From contig NZ_NQJF01000002.1 in NCBI RefSeq assembly GCF_002245495.1, positions 332,018 to 396,017 of the forward strand: a DNA stretch of 64,000 nt, read 5' to 3'. Within the stretch, counting starts at the first letter, position 1, and every line of letters begins with the position of its first letter. This document shows, in pieces, positions 9,502 through 19,106 of the stretch. The notes below the pieces were generated by a model. That model had not been told where the DNA came from. It ran no database searches and saw only the letters and a program-made list of their open reading frames with translations. Source of the stretch: Oceanimonas baumannii. GTDB taxonomy: Bacteria > Pseudomonadota > Gammaproteobacteria > Enterobacterales > Aeromonadaceae. A program made the translations under genes and the position numbers.

Positions 9502-10031
9502 ACCGTCGCATCCTGATCCTGTCAATTCCCTTGCTGTTGTTTCTGGGGGCCAGCGTATTCCTGTATAAGGGGCTGTTTTCCGACCCCACCAAACTGGAAT
9601 CGGTACTGATCGATCAGCCTATTCCTGAGTTCACCCTGCAGGATCTGCACGACCCCGCCAAGCAACATGACAAAGCCATTTTTACCGGCAAACCCATGCT
9701 GCTGAACGTGTGGGCTACCTGGTGTCCTACCTGTTATGCCGAACATGAGTACCTGAACCGGCTGAAGGCCACTGAAGGGGTTTATATCATCGGCATGAAC
9801 TATAAGGATGAGCGGGAAAAAGCGCTGCGCTGGCTGAGCAACCTGGGTAACCCGTATGCCATCGATCTGTATGATCCCCGCGGTATGCTTGGGCTTGATC
9901 TGGGAGTATATGGTGCACCCGAAACCTTTCTTATCGATAGTAAAGGGGTTATCCGCTATCGCCATGTGGGGGATGTGAACGATCAGGTTTGGAAGCAAAC
10001 CCTCAAGCCCATTTTTGAGCAGATGGAGTAA
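9498..10031 (+). CDS. ccmG: CcmG/DsbE, thiol:disulfide oxidoreductase
   Basis: A 177-residue membrane-anchored thioredoxin-like protein. It has an N-terminal anchor (residues 5-24) and the active site WCPTC with C76 and C79, preceded by LLNVWATW. It keeps apocytochrome cysteines reduced for haem attachment. A thioredoxin-type cis-proline region (GVYGAPETFLID) is present. It sits in the canonical place between ccmF and ccmH. Confidence 0.95.
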   Translation: MNRRILILSIPLLLFLGASVFLYKGLFSDPTKLESVLIDQPIPEFTLQDLHDPAKQHDKAIFTGKPMLLNVWATWCPTCYAEHEYLNRLKATEGVYIIGMNYKDEREKALRWLSNLGNPYAIDLYDPRGMLGLDLGVYGAPETFLIDSKGVIRYRHVGDVNDQVWKQTLKPIFEQME

Positions 10032-10034
10032 CCC

Positions 10035-10496
10035 ATGTTGCGAGTGCTGATGCTGGCTGCCCTGTTTTGGCTGCCGGTGGCTCATGCCGCCATTGATGTA
10101 TACGACTTTGATGACCCGGACAAGGAAGTCGTGTTTCGCGAGCTGCTGAAAGAGCTGCGTTGCCCTAAATGTCAGAACCAGGACATTGCCGACTCGAATG
10201 CCGAACTCGCTAAGGACCTGCGCGAAAAAACCTATCAGATGTTGCAGGATGGCAACAGTAAGGATGAGGTGGTCGACTATATGGTGGCGCGCTACGGCAA
10301 CTTTATTCTCTATAAGCCGCCGTTTATGGCTTCCACCCTGATCCTGTGGGCCAGCCCGGTACTGGTGCTGCTGATTGGCGCTGTGGTGGTGCTGTTACGC
10401 ACCCGTAAAAAGCCGGTGGCGTCTGCCGATGAGGCCTTGAGCGAAGAAGAAAAGCAACGCCTTAATCGCCTGCTGAACAAGAACAAAGAGAGCTGA
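10035..10496 (+). CDS. ccmH: CcmH, cytochrome c maturation thiol protein
   Basis: A 153-residue protein with a signal peptide (cleavage near AHA-A, residue 18), the redox motif LRCPKCQNQ (C43, C46) and one C-terminal membrane helix (about 100-122). CcmH reduces the disulfide of apocytochrome c and hands it to CcmF. Here the thiol domain and the TPR domain are separate genes (ccmH and ccmI), unlike E. coli, where they are fused. Confidence 0.95.
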   Translation: MLRVLMLAALFWLPVAHAAIDVYDFDDPDKEVVFRELLKELRCPKCQNQDIADSNAELAKDLREKTYQMLQDGNSKDEVVDYMVARYGNFILYKPPFMASTLILWASPVLVLLIGAVVVLLRTRKKPVASADEALSEEEKQRLNRLLNKNKES

Positions 10497-10497
10497 C

Positions 10498-11712
10498 ATG
10501 ACCCTTTTCTGGATTCTCAGTGCCGCCCTGACGGCGCTGCTGGCACTGGTTATTATTTTGCCCTTGACCCGGGGCCGTGCCGAATCGAGCCACAGCCGTA
10601 ATGAGCTGAACACACAGCTGTATCATCAGCGTCTGAAAGAGCTGAAGCAGGACAGCGAACTGGGTCTTCTGGAAGACGATACCGCTCTGCAGCAGGAATT
10701 ACAGAAAAGTCTGCTGGACGATGTGGTCAGCCAGGAGCCCAAAGCCCGTGGCGGTCGCAGCCCGCTGGTGGTGATATCAGCCGTTGCACTGGCGGTGTTG
10801 GTGAGCGTTGGTGCTTACTGGCAGGTGGGTGCGCATCGTGAAGTGGCAGAATGGCAGAGGGTGTCCGCTCAGCTGCAGGAGCTGTCCCGCAAGGTACTGA
10901 TCGAGCCCGATGAAACCGTGACTGAGCAGGATATGCACGAGCTGATGCTGGCCCTGCGTACCCGGCTGCATCTGGAGGGGGATGATTATCGTGGCTGGTT
11001 GCTGCTGGGCCGGCTGGCACTGGAGATGCGTGACGGTGAAACTGCCCGCGATGCGCTTGAAAAGGCCATGCGGTTAACCGATGAGCCGGACGCCGTGCGG
11101 GTGCCTTATGCCGAAGCGCTGGCCATGACCGGAGAAAGCCTGCGTGCCGAACAGATGGTAAGTGGTGTATTGGCCCGTCAGCCTGGTAATCTGGAGGCCT
11201 GGTCGGTGTTTGCCTTTATGGCGCTGCAGCAGAATGACTATGCGCTGGCCATTGCCCGCTGGCAGCAGATGCTGAACATCATGCCGGAAGATAATCCGCG
11301 CTATGCCATGGTGCAGCGCTCCATTACCTTTGCCGAACAGCAAATGACCAGCAGTGAGCAGGCACCGGTTACCGGTCCTCGTTATCAGGTGGAAATCAAT
11401 ACCGGCACCAGTGTGCCTTATCATCCCGGGGCTGTGCTGTTTGTGTTTGCGGTGGACGCCAATGGCGGTGAGATGCCGCTGGCTGCACGACGTATTGAAC
11501 AGCCGGCGTTTCCGCTGAGCGTAACCCTTTCCAATGCTGATGCCATGGTACCTGAGAACAACCTCAGCACCCGTGATGAGGTGGTGATCAAGGCACGTAT
11601 TGCACCCAGTGGTAACGTGACCGATGTGACCAATGCTTGGGAAGGGCGTAGCAGCAAGCTCAGTACCGATGAAGATCGTCAGTTAACCGTGCTGATCGAC
11701 ACACCGCTTTAA
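10498..11712 (+). CDS. ccmI: CcmI, TPR apocytochrome c chaperone
   Basis: A 404-residue protein with two N-terminal membrane helices (about residues 3-22 and 90-108) separated by a cytoplasmic helical loop (ELNTQLYHQRLKELKQD). TPR repeats follow (about 150-280, for example YRGWLLLGRLALEMRDGETA), then a C-terminal beta domain. It binds apocytochrome c for the CcmFH lyase. It starts one base after the ccmH stop and is the last ccm gene before a hairpin. Confidence 0.93.
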   Translation: MTLFWILSAALTALLALVIILPLTRGRAESSHSRNELNTQLYHQRLKELKQDSELGLLEDDTALQQELQKSLLDDVVSQEPKARGGRSPLVVISAVALAVLVSVGAYWQVGAHREVAEWQRVSAQLQELSRKVLIEPDETVTEQDMHELMLALRTRLHLEGDDYRGWLLLGRLALEMRDGETARDALEKAMRLTDEPDAVRVPYAEALAMTGESLRAEQMVSGVLARQPGNLEAWSVFAFMALQQNDYALAIARWQQMLNIMPEDNPRYAMVQRSITFAEQQMTSSEQAPVTGPRYQVEINTGTSVPYHPGAVLFVFAVDANGGEMPLAARRIEQPAFPLSVTLSNADAMVPENNLSTRDEVVIKARIAPSGNVTDVTNAWEGRSSKLSTDEDRQLTVLIDTPL

Positions 11713-11717
11713 GCCTG

Positions 11718-11740
11718 TGGCTGGCTGTTATAGCCAGCCA
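11718..11740 (+). terminator. Hairpin after the ccm operon
   Basis: A perfect 9-bp stem (TGGCTGGCT / AGCCAGCCA, 5-base loop) six bases after the ccmI stop. Only a weak T-rich tail follows (ATTAAACTTTAT), so it is a plausible but not a textbook Rho-independent terminator. Confidence 0.55.
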
Positions 11741-11785
11741 TGATTAAACTTTATGTCTTATAACAACAACCATGAGCGACCAAGA

Positions 11786-12577
11786 ATGTGGCATCGAGCG
11801 CTTATCCCCGCAGCCGGGTTATTATTGACCGGTTGTGCGGCACATCATGGTGTGGAGCAGGAGCGGGTCAATGACCCCTTCTCGCCGGCTGTTCCTGCCG
11901 ACTACGCCAAATCCACCGCGGACGATCCCCGCGACCCCTTTGAGCCGGTTAACCGCGTTGGCTGGGCAATCAACTACGATGTAGCTGAGCCTTATCTGGT
12001 GCGTCCGGCAGCCCATGCCTATGCCGACTATGTTCCCCGCTCGGTACGCGATGGTATTCAGAATGTGGTACTGAACCTGGAAGAGCCGGCCAGCTTTGTT
12101 AACCATCTGGTGACCGGGGATTTTCCTGGTGCCGGTACCAACCTGGTACGTTTCGGGGTTAACAGTACCGTTGGGATACTGGGTTACTTTGATGTGGCCA
12201 GTAAAATGTCATTTGATCCCCAGGCCAAAGACTTTGGTCAGGTTCTGGGACAAATAGGGGTGGGTGATGGGCCTTTCCTGATGATTCCGTTTTATGGACC
12301 CGCTACACTGCGCCAGCTTTCCGGTGATATTGTTGATACGCTGTACTTTCCCTACGATCTGATGTCGTTTGCGATGCGTACCGGTAAATGGGCGCTGGAT
12401 GGTCTGTATCAACGCAGCGAACTGATTGATAGAGAAGCCATTATCGACAACTCCCTTGATCCTTATGGGCTGACTAAAGACTTTTATCTGCAGTACCAGG
12501 ACGCCAGAGTCGGCAAGGAAACCGATGCACCGGCCGAGGAAAACCTCGATGCCTTTATGGACGAAATTGACGGCTAA
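11786..12577 (+). CDS. mlaA: MlaA (VacJ), outer-membrane lipid-asymmetry lipoprotein
   Basis: A 263-residue lipoprotein with lipobox LLTGC (C17 from the chosen start). The VacJ core is DPFEPVNRVGWAINYDVAEP and NFVNH-like EEPASFVNHLVTGDF, then TVGILGYFDVASKM and GVGDGPFLMIPFYGP. MlaA takes phospholipids out of the outer leaflet of the outer membrane and passes them to the MlaFEDB system. I chose ATG 11786, which gives a compact signal peptide (MWHRALIPAAG). ATG 11753 would add 11 polar residues. Confidence 0.92.
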   Translation: MWHRALIPAAGLLLTGCAAHHGVEQERVNDPFSPAVPADYAKSTADDPRDPFEPVNRVGWAINYDVAEPYLVRPAAHAYADYVPRSVRDGIQNVVLNLEEPASFVNHLVTGDFPGAGTNLVRFGVNSTVGILGYFDVASKMSFDPQAKDFGQVLGQIGVGDGPFLMIPFYGPATLRQLSGDIVDTLYFPYDLMSFAMRTGKWALDGLYQRSELIDREAIIDNSLDPYGLTKDFYLQYQDARVGKETDAPAEENLDAFMDEIDG

Positions 12578-12583
12578 CCTGCA

Positions 12584-12603
12584 GGCCCCGTATTAACGGG
12601 GCC
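12584..12603. terminator. Hairpin downstream of mlaA, shared with the convergent small gene
   Basis: GGCCCCGT-ATTA-ACGGGGCC, an 8-bp perfect stem. It lies between mlaA and the stop codon of the convergent gene at 12593-12898, whose last codons it overlaps. It is probably a bidirectional terminator, though no long T-run follows on either side. Confidence 0.5.
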
Positions 12604-12898
12604 GGGGTGATGACTTCCGGCTAAACCGCGTTATCAGCCTTTTGTACCAGGGGGGTGAAAAGCGGCGGCTGTGCTCTGCGGCAAACAGGGCTTTCTGCAG
12701 AGCCAGGGGGCTGGGCCGATAGCCATAATGTTGCTGCCAGCTGGTGGCAACCTCGTCCAGAATCAACCGGCACTGGTGATCATACAGGGTGTCATAATTA
12801 TATGACTCCGGGCTCTGCCGGTAATCCACTCCGTAATGATCCAGAATACGCCGCAGTGCTGACACCAGCTCGCGGTGCTCTCGTTCGCTCAGTGGCAT
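12593..12898 (-). CDS. Small protein of unknown function
   Basis: A 101-residue basic protein starting [19 protein letters not shown] and ending in a Lys/Arg/Ser/Pro-rich tail. No signal peptide or membrane helix is visible, and I do not recognise a family. A central stretch (CRLILDEVATSWQQHYGYR) looks helical. The start at 12898 is backed by AAGGAG a few bases upstream; a longer start at 12946 lacks this support. It stands alone between mlaA and aroF, on the opposite strand to both. Confidence 0.7.
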   Translation of the reverse strand: MPLSEREHRELVSALRRILDHYGVDYRQSPESYNYDTLYDHQCRLILDEVATSWQQHYGYRPSPLALQKALFAAEHSRRFSPPWYKRLITRFSRKSSPRPR

Positions 12899-13079
12899 GC
12901 GGGCTCCTTGGTTATTCTCATTATAAACAGAGTGCTTTCTGACCATTCACTAAAATAACACGCATTTGCCGCATTCCGGGCTTTGCAAGCCCAGCAAGCC
13001 TTGATAAGGTTGAAGGTGGTTGCGTAAAAGAGAAGTTATCATAAGTCAAATATGATTCTCCTTTTATTTTTTGTTTGGT

Positions 13080-13097
13080 TGTAACGAAAGGTTTACA
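13080..13097 (+). promoter_or_regulatory. TyrR box upstream of aroF
   Basis: TGTAAC-GAAAGG-TTTACA fits the TyrR operator consensus TGTAAA-N6-TTTACA at 11 of 12 arm positions, including the key G and C. It ends 14 bases before the aroF ATG. The hexamer TATGAT at 13051-13056 could be the -10 of the promoter, putting the box just downstream of the start site, a repressing position. Tyrosine-dependent repression of aroF-tyrA is known in enterics; here it is inferred. Confidence 0.72.
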
Positions 13098-13111
13098 GTG
13101 AGGATGTCATC

Positions 13112-14182
13112 ATGCAGAAAGACACATTAAACAATATCCATATTCAATCCGAAAAAGTAATGATCACCCCGGCCGAGCTGAAAGCAAAACTGCCTATTTC
13201 GCAAAAGGCACTGGACTACATTGGTCAGGCACGGCAAACCATTTCCGATATTGTTCATCGCAAGGATCACCGTCTGCTGGTGATTTGCGGTCCCTGCTCC
13301 ATTCATGACGTCGACGCAGCCAAAGAGTACGCAACCCGCCTCAAAAAACTGCATGATGAATACCGCGACAGCCTTTATATCGTAATGCGTGTCTATTTTG
13401 AAAAACCGCGCACCACGGTTGGCTGGAAGGGGTTTATTAATGATCCTCACCTGGATGGTTCTTTTGACATTGAACTGGGTCTGCACAAGTCCCGAGAGCT
13501 GCTGTGCTGGCTGGCCGAGCTCGAGCTGCCTCTGGCGACAGAAGCGCTGGATCCCATCAGCCCGCAATACCTGGCGGAACTGTTTTCCTGGTCGGCCATC
13601 GGTGCCCGCACGACAGAGTCGCAAACGCACCGTGAAATGGCATCCGGTTTGTCCATGCCGGTAGGCTTCAAAAACGGCACCGATGGTAATCTGGGTACGG
13701 CCATTAATGCCATGAAGGCGGCTGCCGAGTCTCATGCCTTTATGGGTATTAACCAGGAGGGACAAGTGGCGCTGCTGGTTACCCAGGGTAACCCCGATGG
13801 CCATGTCATTCTGCGTGGGGGAAAACAGCCCAACTATGATTCGGTAAATATTGCCCTGGCCGAAAAAGCCATGACTGCTGCCGGCCTCAAGCCGCGGTTG
13901 GTGGTGGACTGCAGCCATGGTAACTCCAATAAAGATTACAGTCTGCAGCCGCTGGTTACCGATAATGTGGTACGTCAGCTCCAGGAAGGTAATGAATCGA
14001 TCCTTGGTATTATGCTGGAATCTCACCTGTTTGAAGGCAATCAGTCCAGTGAGCAGCCGGTCTGTGACATGCAGTACGGTATTTCCATTACCGACGCCTG
14101 CATTGGCTGGGACACCACCGCCGAGCTGCTTGAGCGCTGTCATCAGCAGCTTTCTGCTACGCTGAAGGCGCGCGTAGCCTGA
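13112..14182 (+). CDS. aroF: 3-deoxy-7-phosphoheptulonate (DAHP) synthase, tyrosine-type
   Basis: A 356-residue class I DAHP synthase that condenses phosphoenolpyruvate and erythrose 4-phosphate, the first step of the shikimate pathway. The metal and substrate motifs are visible: [45 protein letters not shown] and [11 protein letters not shown]. The N-terminus ([11 protein letters not shown]) closely follows enteric AroF (MQKDALNNVHI), and tyrA is next, so the tyrosine-feedback isozyme is the best call. A TyrR box precedes it. Confidence 0.95.
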   Translation: MQKDTLNNIHIQSEKVMITPAELKAKLPISQKALDYIGQARQTISDIVHRKDHRLLVICGPCSIHDVDAAKEYATRLKKLHDEYRDSLYIVMRVYFEKPRTTVGWKGFINDPHLDGSFDIELGLHKSRELLCWLAELELPLATEALDPISPQYLAELFSWSAIGARTTESQTHREMASGLSMPVGFKNGTDGNLGTAINAMKAAAESHAFMGINQEGQVALLVTQGNPDGHVILRGGKQPNYDSVNIALAEKAMTAAGLKPRLVVDCSHGNSNKDYSLQPLVTDNVVRQLQEGNESILGIMLESHLFEGNQSSEQPVCDMQYGISITDACIGWDTTAELLERCHQQLSATLKARVA

Positions 14183-14218
14183 TAATTGTCAGCTCAGGCA
14201 AGAAACAGGCATAATGCA

Positions 14219-14240
14219 ACGCCGGACTCAGGTCCGGCGT
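14219..14240 (+). terminator. Hairpin between aroF and tyrA
   Basis: ACGCCGGAC-TCAG-GTCCGGCGT is a perfect 9-bp GC-rich stem with a 4-base loop followed by CTTAATT. It lies in the 79-base gap between aroF and the tyrA start. It could be a leaky terminator, an attenuator-like element or an mRNA processing or stability hairpin that sets the aroF:tyrA ratio. Confidence 0.5.
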
Positions 14241-14261
14241 CTTAATTCCGGGATGAATGCA

Positions 14262-15392
14262 ATGGTAGATGAACTTAAGGTCCTGCGGGATCAGATCGAC
14301 AAGGTTGACCAACAGCTGGTAGCACTGTTCGCTCAGCGGTTAAAGCTGGTAGCCGGGGTAGGGGAAGTAAAAAGCCGCCATGGTCTGCCGATATACGCAC
14401 CGGATCGGGAAGCTGCCATGCTGGCCAGCCGTCGGGCCGAGGCTGAAGCCCAGGGCGTGCCGCCGGATCTGATTGAAGATGTATTGCGCCGCTTTATGCG
14501 TGAGTCTTATGCCAGTGAAAAAGACACCGGCTTCAAGTGCGTTAATCCTGAGCTCGGCAAGGCTGTGGTCATTGGTGGCGGTGGTCAGCTGGGCGGTGTG
14601 TTTGCGCATTTGCTGACGCTTTCAGGCTATCAGGTTGAAATCCTGGAAAAAGATGACTGGAGCCGGGCGGATGAGTTGCTGGCCGATGCGGGCCTGGTGA
14701 TGATTGCTGTTCCGATTGATCAGACCGTGGCGGTGATTGAGCGGTTGCCGGCATTGCCTGAGCACTGTCTGCTGGTGGATCTTACCAGTGTGAAAAGCGA
14801 GCCGGTTGCTGCCATGCTGAAGGCGCATGGCGGTCCTGTACTGGGCCTGCATCCCATGTTCGGACCGGATATTCCCAGTCTTGCCAAACAGGTGATTATT
14901 CACTGTGATGGCCGGGGAGCAGAACGTTACCAGTGGCTGCTGGCACAAATGCGTATCTGGGGAGCCCGTCTGCAGGAAGTCCCTGCCACCGATCATGATG
15001 AAGCCATGAGTCTGGTACAGGCGCTGCGACATTTCACCAGTTTTGCCTATGGTGCGCATCTGTGTGCTGAAGGGGCAGACCTGGCCCGGTTGCTGCGGTT
15101 GAGTTCGCCCATCTACCGGCTGGAGCTGGCGATGGTCGGCCGTCTGTTTGCACAGGATCCGGCGCTTTATGCCGATATTATTTTGTCCTCTCCCCGTAAT
15201 CTGGCGATGATCCGCCGTTATCACGCTCGTTTTGGTGAGCTGCTGGAACAGCTGGAAAGCGGTGAGCGTGAGGCATTCGTCAAACAGTTTCGTGCTGTCA
15301 GTGACTATTTCGGCGATTATGCCGGCACCTTCCTTAAAGAAAGCCGCATGTTGCTGGCTCAGGCCAACGACAGCCGCCATCACGCCGACTAA
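14262..15392 (+). CDS. tyrA: Bifunctional chorismate mutase/prephenate dehydrogenase
   Basis: A 376-residue T-protein. The N-terminal chorismate mutase domain is at residues 1-90 ([19 protein letters not shown], then [18 protein letters not shown]). The NAD-binding prephenate dehydrogenase domain starts with [14 protein letters not shown] at about 105, and the substrate part has GLHPMFGPD. It makes 4-hydroxyphenylpyruvate for tyrosine synthesis. ATG 14262 ([13 protein letters not shown]) aligns with enteric TyrA (MVAELTALRDQID); a longer start at 14214 would translate the hairpin. It is co-directional with aroF. Confidence 0.96.
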   Translation: MVDELKVLRDQIDKVDQQLVALFAQRLKLVAGVGEVKSRHGLPIYAPDREAAMLASRRAEAEAQGVPPDLIEDVLRRFMRESYASEKDTGFKCVNPELGKAVVIGGGGQLGGVFAHLLTLSGYQVEILEKDDWSRADELLADAGLVMIAVPIDQTVAVIERLPALPEHCLLVDLTSVKSEPVAAMLKAHGGPVLGLHPMFGPDIPSLAKQVIIHCDGRGAERYQWLLAQMRIWGARLQEVPATDHDEAMSLVQALRHFTSFAYGAHLCAEGADLARLLRLSSPIYRLELAMVGRLFAQDPALYADIILSSPRNLAMIRRYHARFGELLEQLESGEREAFVKQFRAVSDYFGDYAGTFLKESRMLLAQANDSRHHAD

Positions 15393-15396
15393 CAAA

Positions 15397-15420
15397 AAGG
15401 CCGCGTTGATACGCGGCCTT
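15397..15420. terminator. Terminator after tyrA
   Basis: AAGGCCGCG-TTGATA-CGCGGCCTT, a 9-bp perfect stem just after the tyrA stop, with A-rich bases before it and TTC after it. It suits termination of tyrA and may also serve the convergent proS. Confidence 0.75.
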
Positions 15421-15448
15421 CAATGCTGTGCGGCACTCTGAAGCGGTC

Positions 15449-15478
15449 TGCTATGCCCGTATAAAAGCGGGCATAGCA
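15449..15478. terminator. Long hairpin downstream of proS
   Basis: TGCTATGCCCG-TATAAAAG-CGGGCATAGCA is an 11-bp perfect stem with an 8-base loop, 13 bases past the proS stop in the convergent gap. No T-run follows on the minus strand, so it may be an mRNA 3'-end protector or a terminator. Confidence 0.5.
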
Positions 15479-15491
15479 TGCCACAGGTTCG

Positions 15492-17219
15492 TTAATGCGG
15501 AGCCTGAGCGGTCAGTTCCTGAATTTTGGTAACGATCTCGGTAATGGCCACTTCCTGTTTGTCGCCGCCACGGCGGTGTTTGTATTCCACCACGCCGTTA
15601 TCCAGGCCGCGCTCACCAATCACAATGCTGTGAGGAACACCCAGTAGTTCCATGTCGGCAAACATCACGCCCGGACGTTCTTTGCGATCGTCAAACAGCA
15701 CTTCAATACCGGCGGCAGTCAGGTCGGCATAAAGCTTGTCGGCGACTTCCTGCACCCGGTGCGACTTGTGCATGTTCATGGGAATAATCACGACCTGGAA
15801 AGGAGCCAGGGCGTCGGGCCAGATAATGCCGCGGTCATCGTGGTTCTGCTCAATGGCGGCAGCCACAATACGCGAGACGCCAATGCCATAGCAGCCCATT
15901 TCCAGCACGGTGGCTTTACCACCTTCGTTCAGCACGGTGGCGTTCATCTTTTCGGAGTAATTGTTACCGAGCTGGAAGATATGGCCCACTTCAATGCCGC
16001 GTTTGATCTGCAATACACCCTGGCCGCAGGGGCTGGGGTCTCCTTCGCGCACATTACGCAGATCGGCCACCTCGGGCAGAGGCAGGTCCCGGCCCCAGTT
16101 GATGCCGAAATAGTGCTTATCGTCGATATTGGCACCGGCACCAAAGTCGCTCATTACCGCTACGGTGCGATCCACAATCACCGGTACCGGCATGTTGAGC
16201 GGGCCCAATGAACCGGGGCCGGCACCCACGGCGGCACGGACTTCTTCTTCGGTGGCGAAGGTCAGCGGGCTGGCTACCTGGGGCAGTTTCTCTGCCTTTA
16301 CTTCGTTCAGCTCGTGATCGCCACGTACCAGCAGCGCCACCAGCGGGGCGTCCATGTCGTCGGCGGCCTTCACCAGCAGGGTTTTTACGGTCTGCTCGAT
16401 ATTAAGGCCGAATTTTTCCACCAGATCAGCAATGGTTTTGGTATCCGGGGTGTCGGTCAGCACCATGTCCTGAGTGGGCGCATCGGCGGCGTCTTTGAGT
16501 GCCAGGGCTTCGGCCATTTCGATGTTGGCGGCGTAATCGGATCCGCTGGAGAAGGCGATATCGTCTTCTCCACTCTCGGCCAGCACGTGGAACTCGTGGG
16601 ACGCACTGCCACCAATGGCACCGGTGTCGGCCAGTACGGCCCGGAAGTCCAGTCCCATGCGCTCAAACACCCGGCTGTAGGCCTGGTACATGGCGTCATA
16701 GGTTTGCTGAAGGCTTTCCTGATTGGTATGGAAGGAGTAGGCATCCTTCATCACAAATTCGCGGGAGCGCATTACACCAAAACGAGGGCGCACTTCATCG
16801 CGGAATTTGGTCTGGATCTGATACAGGTTCAGGGGCAGCTGCTTGTAAGACGCCACTTCGTTACGCACCATGGCGGTAATCACTTCCTCATGGGTCGGGC
16901 CCAGTACAAAAGGACGCTCATGGCGGTCTTTAATGCGCAGCAGCTCGGGGCCGAATTTGTCCCAGCGTCCGGTTTCCTGCCATAAATCCGCAGGCTGGAC
17001 CACCGGCATCAGCATTTCAATGGCACCGGCGCGGTTCATTTCTTCCCGCACAATGGCCGCCACTTTATTCAATACCCGCAGGCCACTGGGCAGCCAGGTG
17101 TAAAGGCCTGACGCCAGCTTGCGGATCATGCCTGCACGCAGCATCAGCTGGTGGCTGATCACCTCGGCATCACTCGGAGTTTCTTTAAGGGTGGAAAGCA
17201 GGTATTGACTGGTACGCAT
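15492..17219 (-). CDS. proS: Prolyl-tRNA synthetase (bacterial type, with editing domain)
   Basis: A 575-residue class II aminoacyl-tRNA synthetase. Motif 1 lies in [17 protein letters not shown], motif 2 is in [17 protein letters not shown] and motif 3 is in [15 protein letters not shown]. The INS/YbaK-like editing domain lies between motifs 2 and 3 (about residues 225-400), as in E. coli ProS (572 residues). I chose ATG 17219 ([19 protein letters not shown]), which matches the family; the in-frame ATG at 17249 would add 10 residues. It is transcribed alone, convergent with tyrA. Confidence 0.97.
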   Translation of the reverse strand: MRTSQYLLSTLKETPSDAEVISHQLMLRAGMIRKLASGLYTWLPSGLRVLNKVAAIVREEMNRAGAIEMLMPVVQPADLWQETGRWDKFGPELLRIKDRHERPFVLGPTHEEVITAMVRNEVASYKQLPLNLYQIQTKFRDEVRPRFGVMRSREFVMKDAYSFHTNQESLQQTYDAMYQAYSRVFERMGLDFRAVLADTGAIGGSASHEFHVLAESGEDDIAFSSGSDYAANIEMAEALALKDAADAPTQDMVLTDTPDTKTIADLVEKFGLNIEQTVKTLLVKAADDMDAPLVALLVRGDHELNEVKAEKLPQVASPLTFATEEEVRAAVGAGPGSLGPLNMPVPVIVDRTVAVMSDFGAGANIDDKHYFGINWGRDLPLPEVADLRNVREGDPSPCGQGVLQIKRGIEVGHIFQLGNNYSEKMNATVLNEGGKATVLEMGCYGIGVSRIVAAAIEQNHDDRGIIWPDALAPFQVVIIPMNMHKSHRVQEVADKLYADLTAAGIEVLFDDRKERPGVMFADMELLGVPHSIVIGERGLDNGVVEYKHRRGGDKQEVAITEIVTKIQELTAQAPH

Positions 17220-17406
17220 GAACGGGAACCTTGTTAGCTTAAAATCCATGAAAGCCCGAATTGTAGCAGGGGGGCGGGGCGGGCAGAAGTGTCTTGCGCT
17301 GCTTAAATATTGTTCATGCGGGCCTGCCTGAGCCCATTGACTGCCCCCGCTGTGCTACCCTGTAACCGTAAAAACAAGCCAATCCCTTAAACAAGGAAGC
17401 ATTTTC

Positions 17407-19044
17407 ATGGCCGAAAAAGATAACCACGATGTTATCGCCCCCGAGGGCAGAGCGAATCCGATCGATACGGATTATCAGATAGGGCAAGACAATATCGCCC
17501 TGCAAATCGGCCCGTTCGGGCTGGATATTCACAACCGCGTTTTTATGATTTCCGGGCTGGCCATTGTGGCCTTCGTGTTTCTGACACTTGCCTTTCAGAA
17601 TCAGGTTGGCCCCATGTTCAGCGATCTGCGGGCCTGGCTGACATCAACCCTTGACTGGTTCTTCCTGATGTCCGGCAACATTATTGTGCTGGTGTGCCTG
17701 GGCCTGATTGTGTCCCCGCTGGGCAGAGTGCGTATCGGTGGTACCGAGGCCTCGCCTGATTTTACCTACATTGGCTGGTTCTCCATGCTCTTTGCTGCCG
17801 GCATGGGGATTGGTCTTATGTTCTTCGGGGTATCGGAGCCGCTGACCCACTTCAGTACGTCCATGGCCGGTACCACTGCAGAGAATGGGATGCGTACCGA
17901 CTGGGCTCCTCTGGGCGGTGCTGCCGGTGATGCCACTGAGGCGACCCGTCTGGGTATGGCAGCCACGCTTTATCACTGGGCATTACACCCTTGGGCCGTG
18001 TATGCCGTGCTGGCGCTGGGTCTGGCCATTTTTTCCTTTAACAAGGGGCTGCCGCTGACCATGCGCTCCGTACTCTATCCGCTGCTGGGAGAGCGGGTAT
18101 GGGGCTGGCCCGGGCATATTATTGATATTCTGGCCGTGGTGGCCACTTTGTTTGGTCTGGCCACCTCGCTGGGATACGGGGCGTCGCAGGCCTCTGCCGG
18201 TCTGAACTTCCTGTTTGATATTCCCGACACCATCACCACTCAGGTGGTGCTGGTGATCCTGATCACGGCGGTGGCACTGGTTTCGGTACTGGCGGGCCTG
18301 GATGCCGGGGTGAAGCGCCTGTCGGAAATCAATATGGCACTGGCCGCACTGCTGCTGCTGTTTGTGGTGATAGTCGGTCCAACCTTGCTGATCTTAAGCG
18401 GTCTGTTTAACAACATTGTCTCTTATTTTGAATATTTCCCGGCCTTGTCCATGCCCTTTGGCCGTGAAGATGCCAACTACTCGCAAGGCTGGACTGCTTT
18501 CTACTGGGCCTGGTGGATTTCCTGGTCACCCTTTGTCGGCATGTTTATCGCCCGGGTGTCCCGTGGCCGCTCCGTTCGTGAATTCCTGATTGCCGTGCTG
18601 GTGGTGCCGACTTCCGCCTGTATGCTGTGGTTCAGTGCATTTGGTGGTACTGCCATTGATCTGGTGGTCAGTAAAGGCATTAATGCTGTTGCTGAGGCGG
18701 ATCTGCCGTTGCAGCTGTTCGTGATGTTAGAGCAACTGCCGCTGACGGCCATTACCTCCTTTATCGGTATTGTGCTGGTGGTGGTGTTCTTTGTGACCTC
18801 TTCCGACTCCGGCTCGCTGGTGATAGACACCATCGCTGCCGGTGGCAAGGTGAATGCGCCCAAACCTCAGCGGGTATTCTGGTGTACCTTTGAGGGGCTG
18901 GTGGCTATTGCGCTGATGCTGGGCGGTGGTCTGGCCGGCTTGCAGGCCATGGCCGTTTCTACCGGTTTCCCCTTTACCATTGTGCTGCTGATATCCTGTG
19001 TGGCGCTGATCAAGGGACTGATGTCGGAGCCAAGAGGCAAATAA
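17407..19044 (+). CDS. BCCT-family betaine/choline/carnitine transporter
   Basis: A 545-residue transporter with 12 predicted helices. Family signatures are GMGIGLMFFGVSEPLTHF (the glycine-rich segment of helix 3) and the Trp-rich segment FYWAWWISWSPFVGMFIARV (helix 8). It imports a quaternary-ammonium compound or similar osmolyte, probably coupled to Na+ or H+. The exact substrate cannot be read from sequence. The N-terminus is a short acidic cytoplasmic stretch, and there is no long C-terminal osmosensory extension. A terminator separates it from the next gene. Confidence 0.9.
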   Translation: MAEKDNHDVIAPEGRANPIDTDYQIGQDNIALQIGPFGLDIHNRVFMISGLAIVAFVFLTLAFQNQVGPMFSDLRAWLTSTLDWFFLMSGNIIVLVCLGLIVSPLGRVRIGGTEASPDFTYIGWFSMLFAAGMGIGLMFFGVSEPLTHFSTSMAGTTAENGMRTDWAPLGGAAGDATEATRLGMAATLYHWALHPWAVYAVLALGLAIFSFNKGLPLTMRSVLYPLLGERVWGWPGHIIDILAVVATLFGLATSLGYGASQASAGLNFLFDIPDTITTQVVLVILITAVALVSVLAGLDAGVKRLSEINMALAALLLLFVVIVGPTLLILSGLFNNIVSYFEYFPALSMPFGREDANYSQGWTAFYWAWWISWSPFVGMFIARVSRGRSVREFLIAVLVVPTSACMLWFSAFGGTAIDLVVSKGINAVAEADLPLQLFVMLEQLPLTAITSFIGIVLVVVFFVTSSDSGSLVIDTIAAGGKVNAPKPQRVFWCTFEGLVAIALMLGGGLAGLQAMAVSTGFPFTIVLLISCVALIKGLMSEPRGK

Positions 19045-19062
19045 CGCCGGATTCATTTATTC

Positions 19063-19087
19063 AAGGCAGCCATGCGCTGCCTTTTTT
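19063..19087 (+). terminator. Rho-independent terminator after the BCCT gene
   Basis: AAGGCAGC-CATGC-GCTGCCTT, an 8-bp perfect stem followed by TTTTC. It lies 19 bases after the BCCT stop and 20 bases before the start of the next gene, so the downstream regulator either has its own promoter or receives read-through. Confidence 0.8.
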
Positions 19088-19106
19088 CGCTTTGCAGGAG
19101 TGAGCC

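Noticed and set aside
13127..14143. Long minus-strand open frame opposite aroF (338 residues)
   Set aside because: The plus strand encodes a full-length, motif-complete DAHP synthase. The antisense frame is a codon-bias shadow with no domain.
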